A stretch of DNA of 64,000 nucleotides from Clusia tigrina (lineage: Eukaryota; Arthropoda; Insecta; Diptera; Clusiidae): contig OV050033.1 of NCBI GenBank assembly GCA_920105625.2, forward strand, positions 111,809,700 to 111,873,699, written 5' to 3'. Shown in pieces: positions 1 to 11,600 of the stretch. Position 1 is the first letter of the stretch; each line of letters begins with the position of its first letter. The notes below the pieces were generated by a model, which was not told the DNA's origin, did no database searches, and worked only from the letters and a program-made list of their open reading frames with translations. A program made the position numbers and the translations under genes.

Positions 1-196
1 GACGCTCCAGTAAAAAGTTACAAGCATTTGTATGATGCAAACTTTGATAGGTGTAGGACGTACCGTATAGAAGTTAGGGCCATTTGAAGTTTTATCAGTG
101 TTTGATTTGGGACTCAAGGGTAGCATAGCTTTGAGCGATAGCTTAAATTGACAAGAGACTCGAGTTCTTTATTGTTACAAAATTTCAAGGTTTTAT
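1..196 (+). repeat. Reference monomer and its landmarks
   Basis: This first copy sets the phase used here. Landmarks by monomer position are gacgctccag 1-10, an A5 tract at 12-16, tatgttgcaa 31-40, the variable gtgtaggacgtaccg at 51-65, agggccatttgaag at 75-88, a T4 tract near 89-93, gtttgatttgggactcaag at 99-117, tagcatagctttgagcga at 121-138, an XhoI-type ctcgag at 159-164, acaaaatttc at 177-186 and a T4 tract at 191-194. By eye, 1-50 and 88-105 are the most conserved parts; 51-65 and 138-175 carry most type-diagnostic changes. The consensus has about 73 G+C of 196. One monomer fits one nucleosome plus linker in length, which is an inference. Confidence 0.9.
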
Positions 197-2199
197 GACG
201 CTCCAGTAAAAAGTGACAAGCATTTGTATGTTGCAAACTTTGATAGGTGTAAGACGTATTGTATAGAAGTTAGGGCCATTTGAAGTTTTATCAGTGTTTG
301 ATTTGGGACTCAAGGGTAGCATAGCTTTGAGCGATAGCTTAAATTGACAAGAGACTCGAGTTCTTTATTGTTACAAAATTTCAAGGTTTTATGACGCTCC
401 AGTAAAAAGTTACAAGCTATTGTATGTTGCAAACTTTGATAGATGTGAGACGTACTGAAGTTAGGGCCATTTGAAATTTTATCAGTGTTTGATTTGGGAC
501 TCTAGAGTAGCATAGCTTTGAGCGATAGCTGAAATTGACAAGAGGCTCGAGTACTTTATTGTTACAAAATTTCAAGGTTTTATGACGCTCCAGTAAAAAG
601 TTACAAGCATTTGTATGTTGCAAACTTTGATAGGTGTAAGACGTACCGTATAGAAATTAGGGCCCTTTGAAGTTTTATCAGGGTTTGTTTGGGACTCAAG
701 GGTAGCATAGCTTTGAGCGATAGCTTAAATAGACAAGAGGCTCGAGTAATTTATTGTTACAAAATTACAAGGTTTTATGACGCTCCAGTAAAAAGTTACA
801 AGCATTTGTATGTTGAAAACTTTGATAGCTGTAGGACGTACCGTATAGAAATTAGGGCCATTTTAAGTTTTATCAGTGTTTGATTTGGAACTCAAGGGTA
901 GCATAGCTTTGAGCGATAGCATAAATTGACAAGTGGCTCGAGTACTTTATTGTTACAAAATTTCAAGGTTTTATGACGCTCCAGTAAAAAGTTACAAGCA
1001 TTTGTATGTTGCAAACTTTGATAGGTGTATGACGTACCGTATAGAAGTTAGGGTCATTTGAAGTTTTATCAGTGTTTGATTTGGGACTCAAGGGTAGCAT
1101 AGCTTTGAGCGATAGCTTAAATTGACAAGAGGCTCGAGTACTTTATTGTTACAAAATTTCAAGGTTTTATGACGCTCCAGTAAAAAGTTACAAGCATTTG
1201 TATGTTGCAAACTTTGATAGGTGTAGGACGCACCGTATAGAAGTTAGGGCCATTTGAAGTTTTATCAGTGTTTGATTTGGGACTCAAGGGTAGCATAGCT
1301 TTGAGCGATAGCTTAAATTGACAAGAGGCTGGAGTACTTTATTGTTACAAAATTTCAAGGTTTTATGACGCTCCAGTAAAAAGTTACAAGCATTTGTATG
1401 TTGCAAACTTTGATAGGTGCAGGATGTATCGTATAGAAGTTAGGGTCAATTGAAGTTTTATCAATGTTTGATTTGGCAGTCAAGGGTAGCATAGCTTTCA
1501 GCGATAGCTGAAATTGACAAGAAGCTCGAGTACTTTATTGTTACAAAATTTCAAGGTTTTATGACGCTCCAGTAAAAAGTTACAAGCATTTGTTGATGCA
1601 AACTTTGATAGGTGTAGGACGTACCGTATAGAAGTTAGGGCCATTTGAAGTTTTATCAGTGTTTGATTTGGGACTCAAGGGTAGCATAGCTTTGAGCGAT
1701 AGCTTAAATTGACAAGAGACTCGAGTTCTTTATTGTTACAAAATTTCAAGGTTTTATGACGCTCCAGTAAAAAGTGACAAGCATTTGTATGTTGCAAACT
1801 TTGATAGTGTAAGACGTACTGTATAGAAGTTAGGGCCATTTGAAGTTTTATCAGTGTTTGATTTGAGACTCAAGAGTAGCATAGCTTTGAGCGATAGCTG
1901 AAATTGACAAGAGGCTCGAGTACTTTATTGTTACAAAATTTCAAGGTTTTATGACCCTCCAGTAAAAAGTTACAAGCATTTGTATGTTGCAAACTTTGAT
2001 AGGTGTAGGGCGTACCGTATAGAAGGTAGGGCCATTTGTAGTTTTATCAGTGTTTGATTTGGGACTCACGGGTAGCATAGCTTTGAGCGATAGCTTAAAT
2101 TGACAAGAGGCTCGAGTACTTTATTGTTACAAAATTTCAAGGTTTTATGACGCTCCAGTAAAAAGTTACAAGCATTTGTATGTTGCAAACTTTGATAGG

Positions 2200-2720
2200 T
2201 GTAGGACGCCCCGTATAGAAGTTAGGGCCATTTGAAGTTTTATCAGTGTTTGATTTGGGACTCAAGGGTAGCATAGCTTTGAGCGATAGCTTAAATTTAC
2301 AAGAGGCTCGAGTACTTTATTGTTACAAAATTTCAAGGTTTTATGACGCTCCAGTAAAAAGTTACAAGCATTTGTATGTTGCAAACTTTGATAGGAGTAG
2401 GACGTACCGTATAGAAGTTAGGGCAATTTGAAGTTTTATCAGTGTTTGATTTGGGACTCAAGGGTAGCATAGCTTTTTAAGCTATAGCTTAAACTGGCAA
2501 GAAGCTCGAGTACTTTATTGTTACAAAATTTCAAGGTTTTATGACGCTCCAGTAAAAAGTTACAAGCATTTGTATGATGCAAACTTTGTTAGGTGTAGGA
2601 CTTACCGTATAGAAGTTAGGGCCATTTGAAGTTTTATCAGTGTTTGATTTGGGACTCAAGGGTAGCATAGCTTTGAGCGATAGCTTAAATTGACAAGAGA
2701 CTCGAGTTCTTTATTGTTAC
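2200..2720 (+). repeat. Local duplication, copy 1 (offset 1,383 bp)
   Basis: This stretch matches 3,583-4,095. Both copies have gataggagtagg, gggcaatttgaag, the palindromic variant ttaagctatagcttaa, actggcaagaagctc, and then a monomer with actttgttagg and gacttaccg. The offset is about seven monomers. The second copy has lost 8 bp near 3,940, so the offset falls from 1,383 to 1,375. Confidence 0.8.
2477..2492. repeat. Perfect 16-bp palindrome, copy 1
   Basis: The sequence ttaagctatagcttaa is its own reverse complement. The standard monomer has ttgagcgatagcttaa here (positions 131-146), an imperfect dyad with two mismatched pairs. The variant has become fully symmetric. Confidence 0.9.
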
Positions 2721-3585
2721 AAAATTACAAGGTTTTATGAGGCTCCAGTGTAGCCTCATAAAACCATACAAGCATTTGTATATTGCAAACTTTGATAGGT
2801 GTAGGACGTATCGTATAGAAGTTAGAGCCAATTGAAGTTTTATCAGTGTTTGATTTGGGACTCAAGGGTAGCATAGCTTTCAGCGATAGCTTAAATTGAC
2901 AAGAAGCTCGAGTACTTCATTGTTACAAAATTTCAAGGTTTTATGACGCTCCAATAAAAAGTTACAAGCATTTGTATGATGCAAACTTTGATAGGTGTTG
3001 GACGTACCGTATAGAAGTTAGGGCCATTTGAAGTTTTATCAGTTTTTGATTTGGGACTCAAGGGTAGTATAGCTTTGAGCGATAGCTTAAATTGACAAGA
3101 GACTCGAGTTCTTTATTGTTACAAAATTTCAAGGTTTTATGACGCTCCAGTAAAAAGTTACAAGCTATTGTATGTTGCAAACTTTGATAGATGTGAGACG
3201 TACTGTATAGAAGTTAGGGCCATTTGAAGTTTTATCAGTGTTTGATTTGGGACTCTAGAGTAGCATAGCTTTGAGCGATAGCTGAAATTGACAAGAGGCT
3301 CGAGTACTTTATTGTTACAAAATTTCAAGGTTTTATGACGCTCCAGTAAAAAGTTACAAGCATTTGTATGTTGCAAACTTTGAAAGGTGTAAGACGTACC
3401 GTATAGAAATTAGGGCCCTTTGAAGTTTCATCAGTATTTGGTTGGGACTCAAGGGTAGCATAGCTTTGAGCGATAGCTTAAATTGGCAAGAGGCTCGAGT
3501 ACTTTATTGTTACAAAATTTCAAGGTTTTATGACGCTCCAGTAAAAAGTTACAAGCATTTGTATGTTGCAAACTTTGATAGGTGT
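2712..3585 (+). repeat. Local duplication, copy 1 (offset 1,768 bp)
   Basis: Matches 4,480-5,353. Shared marks are the foldback hairpin, gctccaataaaaag, tatcagtttttgattt, acaagctattgtatg, gatagatgtgagacg, gggactctagagtagc and catcagtatttggttggg. The middle part of this string also resembles about 390-680 and 19,190-19,800. Confidence 0.85.
2731..2765. repeat. Foldback hairpin inserted in a monomer, copy 1
   Basis: A perfect 14-bp inverted repeat: ggttttatgaggct at 2,731-2,744 and agcctcataaaacc at 2,752-2,765, separated by the 7-base loop ccagtgt. The left arm is the normal end of one monomer and start of the next, with gacg changed to gagg. The right arm replaces the usual taaaaagt and lengthens the monomer by about 10 bp. 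It is the only minus-orientation monomer sequence I saw in the window. A template switch during replication is the likely origin (inference). Confidence 0.93.
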
Positions 3586-4095
3586 AGGACGCACCGTATA
3601 GAAGTTAGGGCCATTTGAAGTTTTATCAGTGTTTGATTTGGGACTCAAGGGTAGCATAGCTTTGAGCGATAGCTTAAATTGACAAGAGGCTCGAGTACTT
3701 TATTGTTACAAAATTTCAAGGTTTTATGACGCTCCAGTAAAATGTTACAAGCATTTGTATGTTGCAAACTTTGATAGGAGTAGGACGTACCGTATAGAAG
3801 TTAGGGCAATTTGAAGTTTTATCAGTGTTTGATTTGGGACTCAAGGGTAGCATAGCTTTTTAAGCTATAGCTTAAACTGGCAAGAAGCTCGAGTACTTTA
3901 TTGTTACAAAATTTCAAGGTTTTATGACGCTCCAGTAAAAGCATTTGTATGATGCAAACTTTGTTAGGTGTAGGACTTACCGTATAGAAGTTAGGGCCAT
4001 TTGAAGTTTTATCAGTGTTTGATTTGGGACTCAAGGGTGGCATAGCTTTGAGAGATAGCTTAAATTGACAAGAGACTCGAGTTCTTTATTGTTAC
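3583..4095 (+). repeat. Local duplication, copy 2 (offset 1,383 bp)
   Basis: Partner of 2,200-2,720, with the same private variants. It differs by the 8-bp deletion that turns gtaaaaagttacaagcat into gtaaaagcat at about 3,935-3,945, and by gggtggcatagc near 4,035. Confidence 0.8.
3860..3875. repeat. Perfect 16-bp palindrome, copy 2
   Basis: Same ttaagctatagcttaa as at 2,477, exactly 1,383 bp away. It was carried along by the local duplication. Confidence 0.9.
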
Positions 4096-4479
4096 AAAAT
4101 TTCAAGGTTTTATGACGATCCAGTAAAAAGTTACAAGTATTTGTATGTTGCAAACTTTGATAGGTGTAGGACGCACCGTATAGAAGTTAGGGCCATTAGA
4201 AGTTTTATCAGTGTTCGATTTGGGACTCAAGGGTAGCATAGCTTTGAGCGATAGCTTAAATTGACAAGAGGCTCAAGTACTTTATTGTTAAAAAAATTTC
4301 AAGGTTTTATGACGCTCCAGTAAAAAGTTACAAGCATTTGTGTGTTGCAAACTTTGATAGGTGTAGGATGCACCGCATAGATTTTAGGGCCATTTGAAGT
4401 TTTATCAGTGTTTGATTTGGGACTCAAAGGTAGCATGGCTTTGAGCGATAACTTGAATAGACAAGAGGCTCGAGTAATT

Positions 4480-5353
4480 TATTGTTACAAAATTACAAGG
4501 TTTTATGAGGCTCCAGTGTAGCCTCATAAAACCATACAAGCATTTGTATGTTGCAAACTTTGATAGGTGTAGGACGTATCGTATAGAAGTTAGAGCCAAT
4601 TGAAGTTTTATCAGTGTTTGATTTGGGACTCAAGGGTAGCATAGCTTTCAGCGATAGCTTGAATTGACAAGAAGCTCGAGTACTTCATTGTTACAAAATT
4701 TCAAGGTTTTATGACGCTCCAATAAAAAGTTACAAGCATTTGTATGATGCAAACTTTGATAGGTGTAGGACGTACCGTATAGAAGTTAGGGCCATTTGAA
4801 GTTTTATCAGTTTTTGATTTGGGACTCAAGGGTAGCATAGCTTTGAGCGATAGCTTAAATTGACAAGAGACTCGAGTTCTTTATTGTTACAAAATTTCAA
4901 GGTTTTATGACGCTCCAGTAAAAAGTTACAAGCTATTGTATGTTGCAAACTTTGATAGATGTGAGACGTACTGTATAGAAGTTAGGGCCATTTGAAGTTT
5001 TATCAGTGTTTGATTCGGGACTCTAGAGTAGCATAGCTTTGAGCGATAGCTGAAATTGACAAGAGGCTCGAGTACTTTATTGTTACAAAATTTCAAGGTT
5101 TTATGACGCTCCAGTAAAAAGCTACAAGCATTTGTATGTTGCAAACTTTGATAGGTGTAAGACGTACCGTATAGAAATTAGGGCCCTTTGAAGTTTCATC
5201 AGTATTTGGTTGGGACTCAAGGGTAGCATAGCTTTGAGCGATAGCTTAAATTGGCAAGAGGCTCGAGTACTTTATTGTTACAAAATTTCAAGGTTTTATG
5301 ACGCTCCAGTAAAAAGTTACAAGCATTTGTATGTTGCAAACTTTGATAGGTGT
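4480..5353 (+). repeat. Local duplication, copy 2 (offset 1,768 bp)
   Basis: Partner of 2,712-3,585, with the same ordered private variants. Differences are few, for example tatgttgc for tatattgc after the hairpin and gattcggg for gatttggg near 5,012. Confidence 0.85.
4499..4533. repeat. Foldback hairpin, copy 2
   Basis: Same structure: arm 4,499-4,512, loop 4,513-4,519, arm 4,520-4,533. It lies 1,768 bp (nine monomers) from the first copy. The surrounding monomers match over the same offset, so it was duplicated with its neighbourhood and did not arise twice. Confidence 0.93.
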
Positions 5354-8045
5354 AGGACGTATGGTATAGAAGTTAGAGCCAAGTGAAGTTTTATCAGTGT
5401 TTGATTTGGGACTCAAGGGTAGCATAGCTTTGAGCGAAAGCTTAAATTGACAAGAGGCTCGAGTACTTTATTGTTACAAAATTTCAATGTTTTATGACGC
5501 TCCAGTAAAAAGTTACAAGCATTTGTATGTTGCAAACTTTGATAGGTGTAGGACGTACCGTATAGAAGTTAGGGCCATTAGAAGTTTTATCAGTTTTTGT
5601 TTGGGACTCAAGGGTAGCATAGCTTTGAGTGATAGCCGAAATTGACAAGAGGCTCGAGTACTTTATTGTTACAAAATTTCAAGGTTTTACGACGCTCCAG
5701 TAAAAAGTTACAAGCATTTGTATGTTGCAAACTTTGATAGGTGTAGGATGCACCGTATAGATTTTAGGGCCATTTGAAGTTTTATCAGTGTTTGATTTGG
5801 AACTCAAGGGTAGCATGGCTTTGAGCGATAGCTTAAATAGACAAGAGGCTCGAGTAATTTATTGCTACAAAATTTCAAGGTTTTATGACGCTCCAGTAAA
5901 AAGTTACAAGCATTTGTATGTTGCAAACTTTGATAGGTGCAGGATGTATCGTATAGAAGTTAGGGTCAATTGAAGTTTTATCAGTGTTTGATTTGGCAGT
6001 CAAGGGTAGCATAGCTTTCAGCGATAGCTAAAATTGACAAGAAGCTCGAGTACTTTATTGTTACAAAATTTCAAGGTTTTATGACGCTCCAGTAAAAAGT
6101 TACAAGCATTTGTGTGTTGCAAACTTTGATAGGTGTAGGATTTACCGTATAGAAGTTAGGGCCATTTGAAGTTTTATCAGTGTTTGATTTGGGACTCAAG
6201 GGTAGCATAGCTTTGAGCGATAGCTTAAATTGACAAGAGACTGGAGTTCTTTATTGTTACAAAATTTCAAGGTTTTATGACGCTCCAGTAAAAAGTGACA
6301 AGCATTTGTATGTTGCAAACTTTGATAGTGTAAGACGTACTGTATAGAAGTTAGGGCCATTTGAAGTTTTATCAGTGTTTGATTTGGGACTCAAGAGTAG
6401 CATAGCTTTGAGCGATAGCTGAAATTGACAAGAGGCTCGAGTACTTTATTGTTACAAAATTTCAAGGTTTTATGACCCTCCAGTAAAAAGTTACAAGCAT
6501 TTGTATGTTGCAAACTTTGATAGGTGTAGGGCGTACCGTATAGAAGTTAGGGCCATTTGTAGTTTTATCAGTGTTTGATTTGGGATTCAAGGGTAGCATA
6601 GCTTTGAGCGATAGCTTAAATTGACAAGAGGCTCGAGTACTTTATTGTTACAAAATTTCAAGGTTTTATGACGCTCCAGTAAAAAGTTGCAAGCATTTGT
6701 GTGTTGCAAACTTTGATAGGTGTAGGATTTACCGTATAGAAGTTAGGGCCATTTGAAGTTTTATCAGTGTTTAATTTGGGACTCAAGGGTAGCATAGCTT
6801 TGAGCGATAGCTTAAATTGACAAGAGACTCGAGTTCTTTATTGTTACAAAATTTCAAGGTTTTATGATGCTCCAGTAAAAAGTTACAAGCTATTGTATGT
6901 TGCAAACTTTGATAGGTGTAGGACGTACCGTATAGAAGTTAGGGCCATTAGAAGTTTTATCAGTGTTTGTTTGGGACTCAAGGGTAGCATAGCTTTGAGC
7001 GATAGCTTAAATTTACAAGAGGCTCGAGTTCTTTATTGTTACAAAATTTCAAGGTTTTATGACGCTCCAGTAAAACTTTACAAGCATTTGTATGTTGCAA
7101 ACTTTGATAGGTATAGGAAGTACCGTACAGAAGTTAGGGCCATTTGAAGTTTTATCAGTATTTGATTTGGGACTCAAGGGTAGCATAGCTTTGAGCGATA
7201 GCTTAAATTGACAAAAGGCTCGAGTACTTTATTGTTACACAATTTCAAGTTTTTATGACGCTCCATTATAAAGTTACAAGCATTTGTGTGTAGCAAACTT
7301 TGATAGGTGTAGGATGCACCGTATAGAAGTTAGGGCCATTTTAAGTTTTATCAGCGTTTGATTTGGGACTCAAGGGTAGCATAGCTTTGAGCGATAACTT
7401 AAATTGACAAGAGGCTCGAGTACTTTATTGCTACAAAATTTCAAGGTTTTATGACCCTCCAGTAAAAGGTTACAAGCATTTGTATGTTGCAAACTTTGAT
7501 AGGTGTAGGACGTACCGTATAGAAATTAGGGCCATTTGAAGTTTTTCAGTGTTTGATTTGGGACTCAAGGGTAGGAAAGCTTTGAGCGATAGCTTAAATT
7601 GACAAGAGGCTCGAGTTCTTTATTGTTACAAAATTTCAAGGATTTATGACGCTCCAGTAAAACTTTACAAGCATTTGTATGTTGCAAACTTGGATAGGTG
7701 TAGGACGTACCGTTTAGAAGTTAGGGCCATTTTAAGTTTTATCAGTGTTTGATTTGGGACTCAAGGGTAGCATAGCTTTGAGCGATAGCTTAAATTGACA
7801 AGAGGCTCGAGTACTTTATTGTTACCGAATTTCAAGGTTTTATGACGCTCCAGCAAAAAGTTACAAGCATTTGTATGTTGCAAACTCTGATAAGTGTAGG
7901 ACGTACCGTATAAAAGTTAGGGCCATTAGAAGTTTTATCAGTGTTTGATTTGGGACTCAAGAGTAGCATAGCTTTGAGCGATAGCTTAAATTGACAAGAG
8001 GCTCGAGTACTTTATTGTTACAAAATTTCAATGTTTTATGACGCT

Positions 8046-8666
8046 CCAGTAAAAAGTTACAAGCATTTGTATGTTGCAAACTTTGATAGGTGTAGGACGC
8101 ACCGTATAGAAGTTAGGGCCATTTGAAGTTTTATCAGTGTTTGATTTGGGACTCAAGGGTAGCATAGCTTTGAGCGATAGCTTAAATTGACAAGAGGCTC
8201 GAGTACTTTATTGTTACAAAATTTCAAGGTTTTATGACGCTCCGGTAAAAAGTTACAAGCATTTGTATGTTGCAAACTTTGATAGGTGTAGGATGTACCT
8301 GATAGAAGTTAGGGCCTTTTGAAGATTTATCAGTGTTTGATTTGAGACTCAAGGGTAGCATAGCTTTGAGCGATAGCTTAAAGTGACAAGAGGCTCGAGT
8401 ACTTTATTGTTACAAAATTTCAAGGTTTTATGACGCTCCAGTATAAAGTTACAAGCATTTGTGTGTAGCAAACTTTGATAGGTGTAGGATGCACCGTATA
8501 GAAGTTAGGGCCATTTGAAGTTTTATCAGTGTTTGATTTGGGACTCGAGGGTAGCATAGCTTTGAGCGATAGCTTAAATTGACAAGAGGCTCGAGTACTT
8601 TATTGTTACAAAATTTCAAGGTTTTATGACGCTCCAGTAAAAAGTTACAAGCATTTGTATGTTGCA
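8046..8666 (+). repeat. Three-monomer segment repeated at 15,680
   Basis: Matches 15,680-16,300 at an offset of 7,634 bp. Shared rare variants are gctccggtaaaaag, gatgtacctgatag, agggccttttgaagattt, cttaaagtgacaag, cagtataaagttac with tgtgtgtagc, and gggactcgaggg. Confidence 0.8.
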
Positions 8667-9279
8667 AACTTTGATAGGTGCAGGATGTATCGTATAGAAG
8701 TTAGGGTCAATTGAAGTTTTATCAGTGTTTGATTTGGCAGTCAAGGGTAGCATAGCTTTCAGCGATAGCTAAAATTGACAAGAAGCTCGAGTACTTTATT
8801 GTTACAAAATTTCAAGGTTTTATGACGCTCCAGTAAAAAGTTACAAGCATTTGTATGATGCAAACTTTAATTGGTGTAGGACGTACCGTATAGAAGTTAG
8901 GGCCATTTGAAGTTTTATCAGAGTTTGATTTGGGACTCAAGGGTAGCATAGCTTTGAGCGATAGCTTAAATTGACAAGAGACTCGAGTTCTTTATTGTTA
9001 CAAAATATCAAGGTTCTATGACGCTCCAGTAAAAAGTGACAAGCATTTGTATGTTGCAAACTTTGATAGTGTAAGACGTACTGTATAGAAGTTAGGGCCA
9101 TTTGAAGATTTATCAGTGTTTGATTTGGGACTCAAGAGTAGCATAGCTTTGAGCGATAGCTGAAATAGACAAGAGGCTCGAGTACTTTATTGTTACAAAA
9201 TTTCAAGGTTTTATGACCCTCCAGTAAAAAGTTACAAGCATTTGTATGTTGCAAACTTTGATAGGTGTAGGGCGTACCG

Positions 9280-11600
9280 TATAGAAGTTAGGGCAATTTG
9301 AAGTTTTATCAGTGTTTGATTTGGGACTCAAGGGTAGCATAGCTTTGAGCGATAGCTTAAATTGGCAAGAGACTCGAGTACTTTATTGTTACAAAATTTC
9401 ACGGTTTTATGACGTTCCAGTAAAAAGTTACAAGCATTTGTATGTTGCAAACTTTGATAGGTGTAGGACGCACCGTATAGAAGTTAGGGCCATTTGAAGT
9501 TTTATCAGTGTTTGATTTGGGACTCAAGAGGAGCATAGCTTTGAGCGATAGCTGAAATTGGCAAGAGGCTCGAGTACTTTATTGTTACAAAATTTCAAGG
9601 TTTTATGACGCTCCAGTAAAAAGTTACAAGCATTTGTATGTTGCAAACTTTGAAAGGTGTAGGACGTACCGTATAGAAGTTAGAGCCATTTGAAGTTTTA
9701 TCAGTGTTTGTTTGGGACTCAAGGGTAGCATAGCTTTGAGCGATAGCCGAAATTGACAAGAGGCTCGAGTACTTGATTGTTACAAAATTTCACGGTTTTA
9801 TGACGCTCCAGTATAAAGTTACAAGCATTTGTGTGTAGCAAACTTTGATAGGTGTAGGATGCACCGTATAGAAGCTAGGGCCATTTGAAGTTTTATCAGT
9901 GTTTGATATGGGCCTCGAGGGTAGCATAGCTTTGAGCGATAGCTTAAATTGACAAGAGGCTCGAGTACTTTATTGTTACAAAATTTCAAGGTTTTATGAC
10001 GCTCCAGTAAAAAGTTACAAGCATTTGTATGTTGCAAACTTTGATAGGTGTAGGACGTACCGTATAGAAGTTAGGGCAATTTGAAGTTTTATCAGTGTTT
10101 GATTTGGGACTCAAGGGTAGCATAGCTTTGAGCGATAGCTTAAATTGGCAAGAGACTCGAGTTCTTTATTGTTACAAAATTTCAAGGTTTTATGACGCTC
10201 CAGTAAAAAGTTACAAGCATTTGTATGTTGCAAACTTTGATAGGTGTAAAACGTATCGTATAGAAGTTAGGGCCATTTGAAGTTTTATCAGTGTTTGATT
10301 TGGGACTCACGAGGAGCATAGCTTTGAGCGATAGCTGAAATTGGCAAGAGGCTCGAGTACTTTATTGTTACAAAATTTCAAGGTTTTATGACGCTCCAGT
10401 AAAAAGTTACAAGCATTTGTATGTTGCAAACTTTGAAAGGTGTAGGACGTACCATATAGAAGTTAGGGCCATTTGAAGTTTTATCAGTGTTTGTTTGGGA
10501 CTCAAGGGTAGCATAGCTTTGAGCGATAGCCGAAATTGACAAGAGGCTCGAGTACTTTATTGTTACAAAATTTCACGGTTTTATGACGTTCCAGTAAAAA
10601 GTTACAAGCATTTGTATGTTGCAAACTTTGATAGGTGTAGGACGTACCGTATAGAAGTTAGGGCCATTTGAAGTTTTATCAGTGTTTCATTTGGGACTCA
10701 AGGGTAGCATAGCTCTGAGCGATTGCTTAAATAGACAAGAGTCTCGAGTAATTTATTGTTACAAAATTACAAGGTTTTATGACGCTCCAGTAAAAAGTTA
10801 CAAGCATTTGTATGTTGCAAACTTTGATAGGTGTCGGACGTACCGTATAGAAGTTAGGGCCCTTTGAAGTTTTATCAGTGTTTGTTTGGGACTCAAGGGT
10901 AGCATAGCTTTGAGCGATAGCTTAAATTGGCAAGAGGCTCGAGTACTTTATTGTTACAAAATTTCAATGTTTTATGACGCTCCAGAAAAAAGTTACAAGC
11001 ATTTGTATGTTGCAAACTTTGATAGGTGTAGAACGTACCGTATAGAAGTTAGGGCCCTTTGAAGTTTTATCAGTGTTTGATTTGGGACTCAAGGGTAGCA
11101 TAGCTTTGAGCGATAGCTGAAATTGACAAGAGGCTCGAGTACTTTATACCTACAAAATTTCAAGGTTTTATGACGCCCCAGTAAAAAGTTACAAGCATTT
11201 GTATGCTGCAAACTTTTATAGGTGTAATGCGTACCGTATAGAAGTTAGGGCCATTTGAAGTTTTATCAGTGTTTGATTTGGGAGTCAAGGGTAGCATAGC
11301 TTTGAGCGATAGTTTAAATTGACAAGAGGCTCGAGTACTTTATTGTTACTAAATTTCAAGGTTTTATGACGCTCCAGTAAAAAGTTACAAGCATTTGTAT
11401 GTTGCAAACTTTGATAGGTGTAGGACGTACCGTATAGAAGTTAGGGCCATTAGAAGTTTTATCAGTGTTTGTTTGGGACTCAAGGGTAGCATAGCTTTGA
11501 GTGATAGCCGAAATTGATAAGAGGCTCGAGTACTTTATTGTTACAAAATTTCAAGGTTTTACGACGCTCCAGTAAAAAGTTACAAGCATTTGTATGTTGC
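9280..11600 (+). repeat. 12-monomer segment, copy A
   Basis: About 2.3 kb, matching 12,411-14,731 at an offset of 3,131 bp with very few differences. Ordered marks are gggcaatttgaag, tttcacggttttatgacg, aagaggagcatagc, tgtgtgtagc with gaagctaggg and gggcctcgaggg, gtaaaacgtatcg, gtgtttcatttggg, gtgtcggacg, ctccagaaaaaag, ctttatacctac, gccccagtaaaaag, aacttttatagg, gtaatgcg, and ccgaaattgataag. The right edge is near 11,600, where the next monomer differs from the one after copy B. Confidence 0.88.

Larger units (their letters stand above)
1..9270 (+). repeat. Left zone: diverged, loosely ordered monomers
   Basis: About 47 monomers with more private substitutions and small indels than the core further right. 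A short ordered string L-A-B-C recurs at 1,367-2,148, 5,887-6,669 and 8,628-9,280. Each copy carries the same private marks: gatttggcagtcaagg in L, gatagtgtaagacg in B and accctccag at the start of C. The core HOR order therefore already exists here in an older form. The monomer at about 393 has a 5-bp deletion near 450 (gtactgaagttag). No genes were seen. Confidence 0.8.

Noticed and set aside
111..196. tRNA gene or tRNA-derived SINE
   Set aside because: Box-like words are present, but no acceptor, anticodon or T-arm pairing could be drawn around them.
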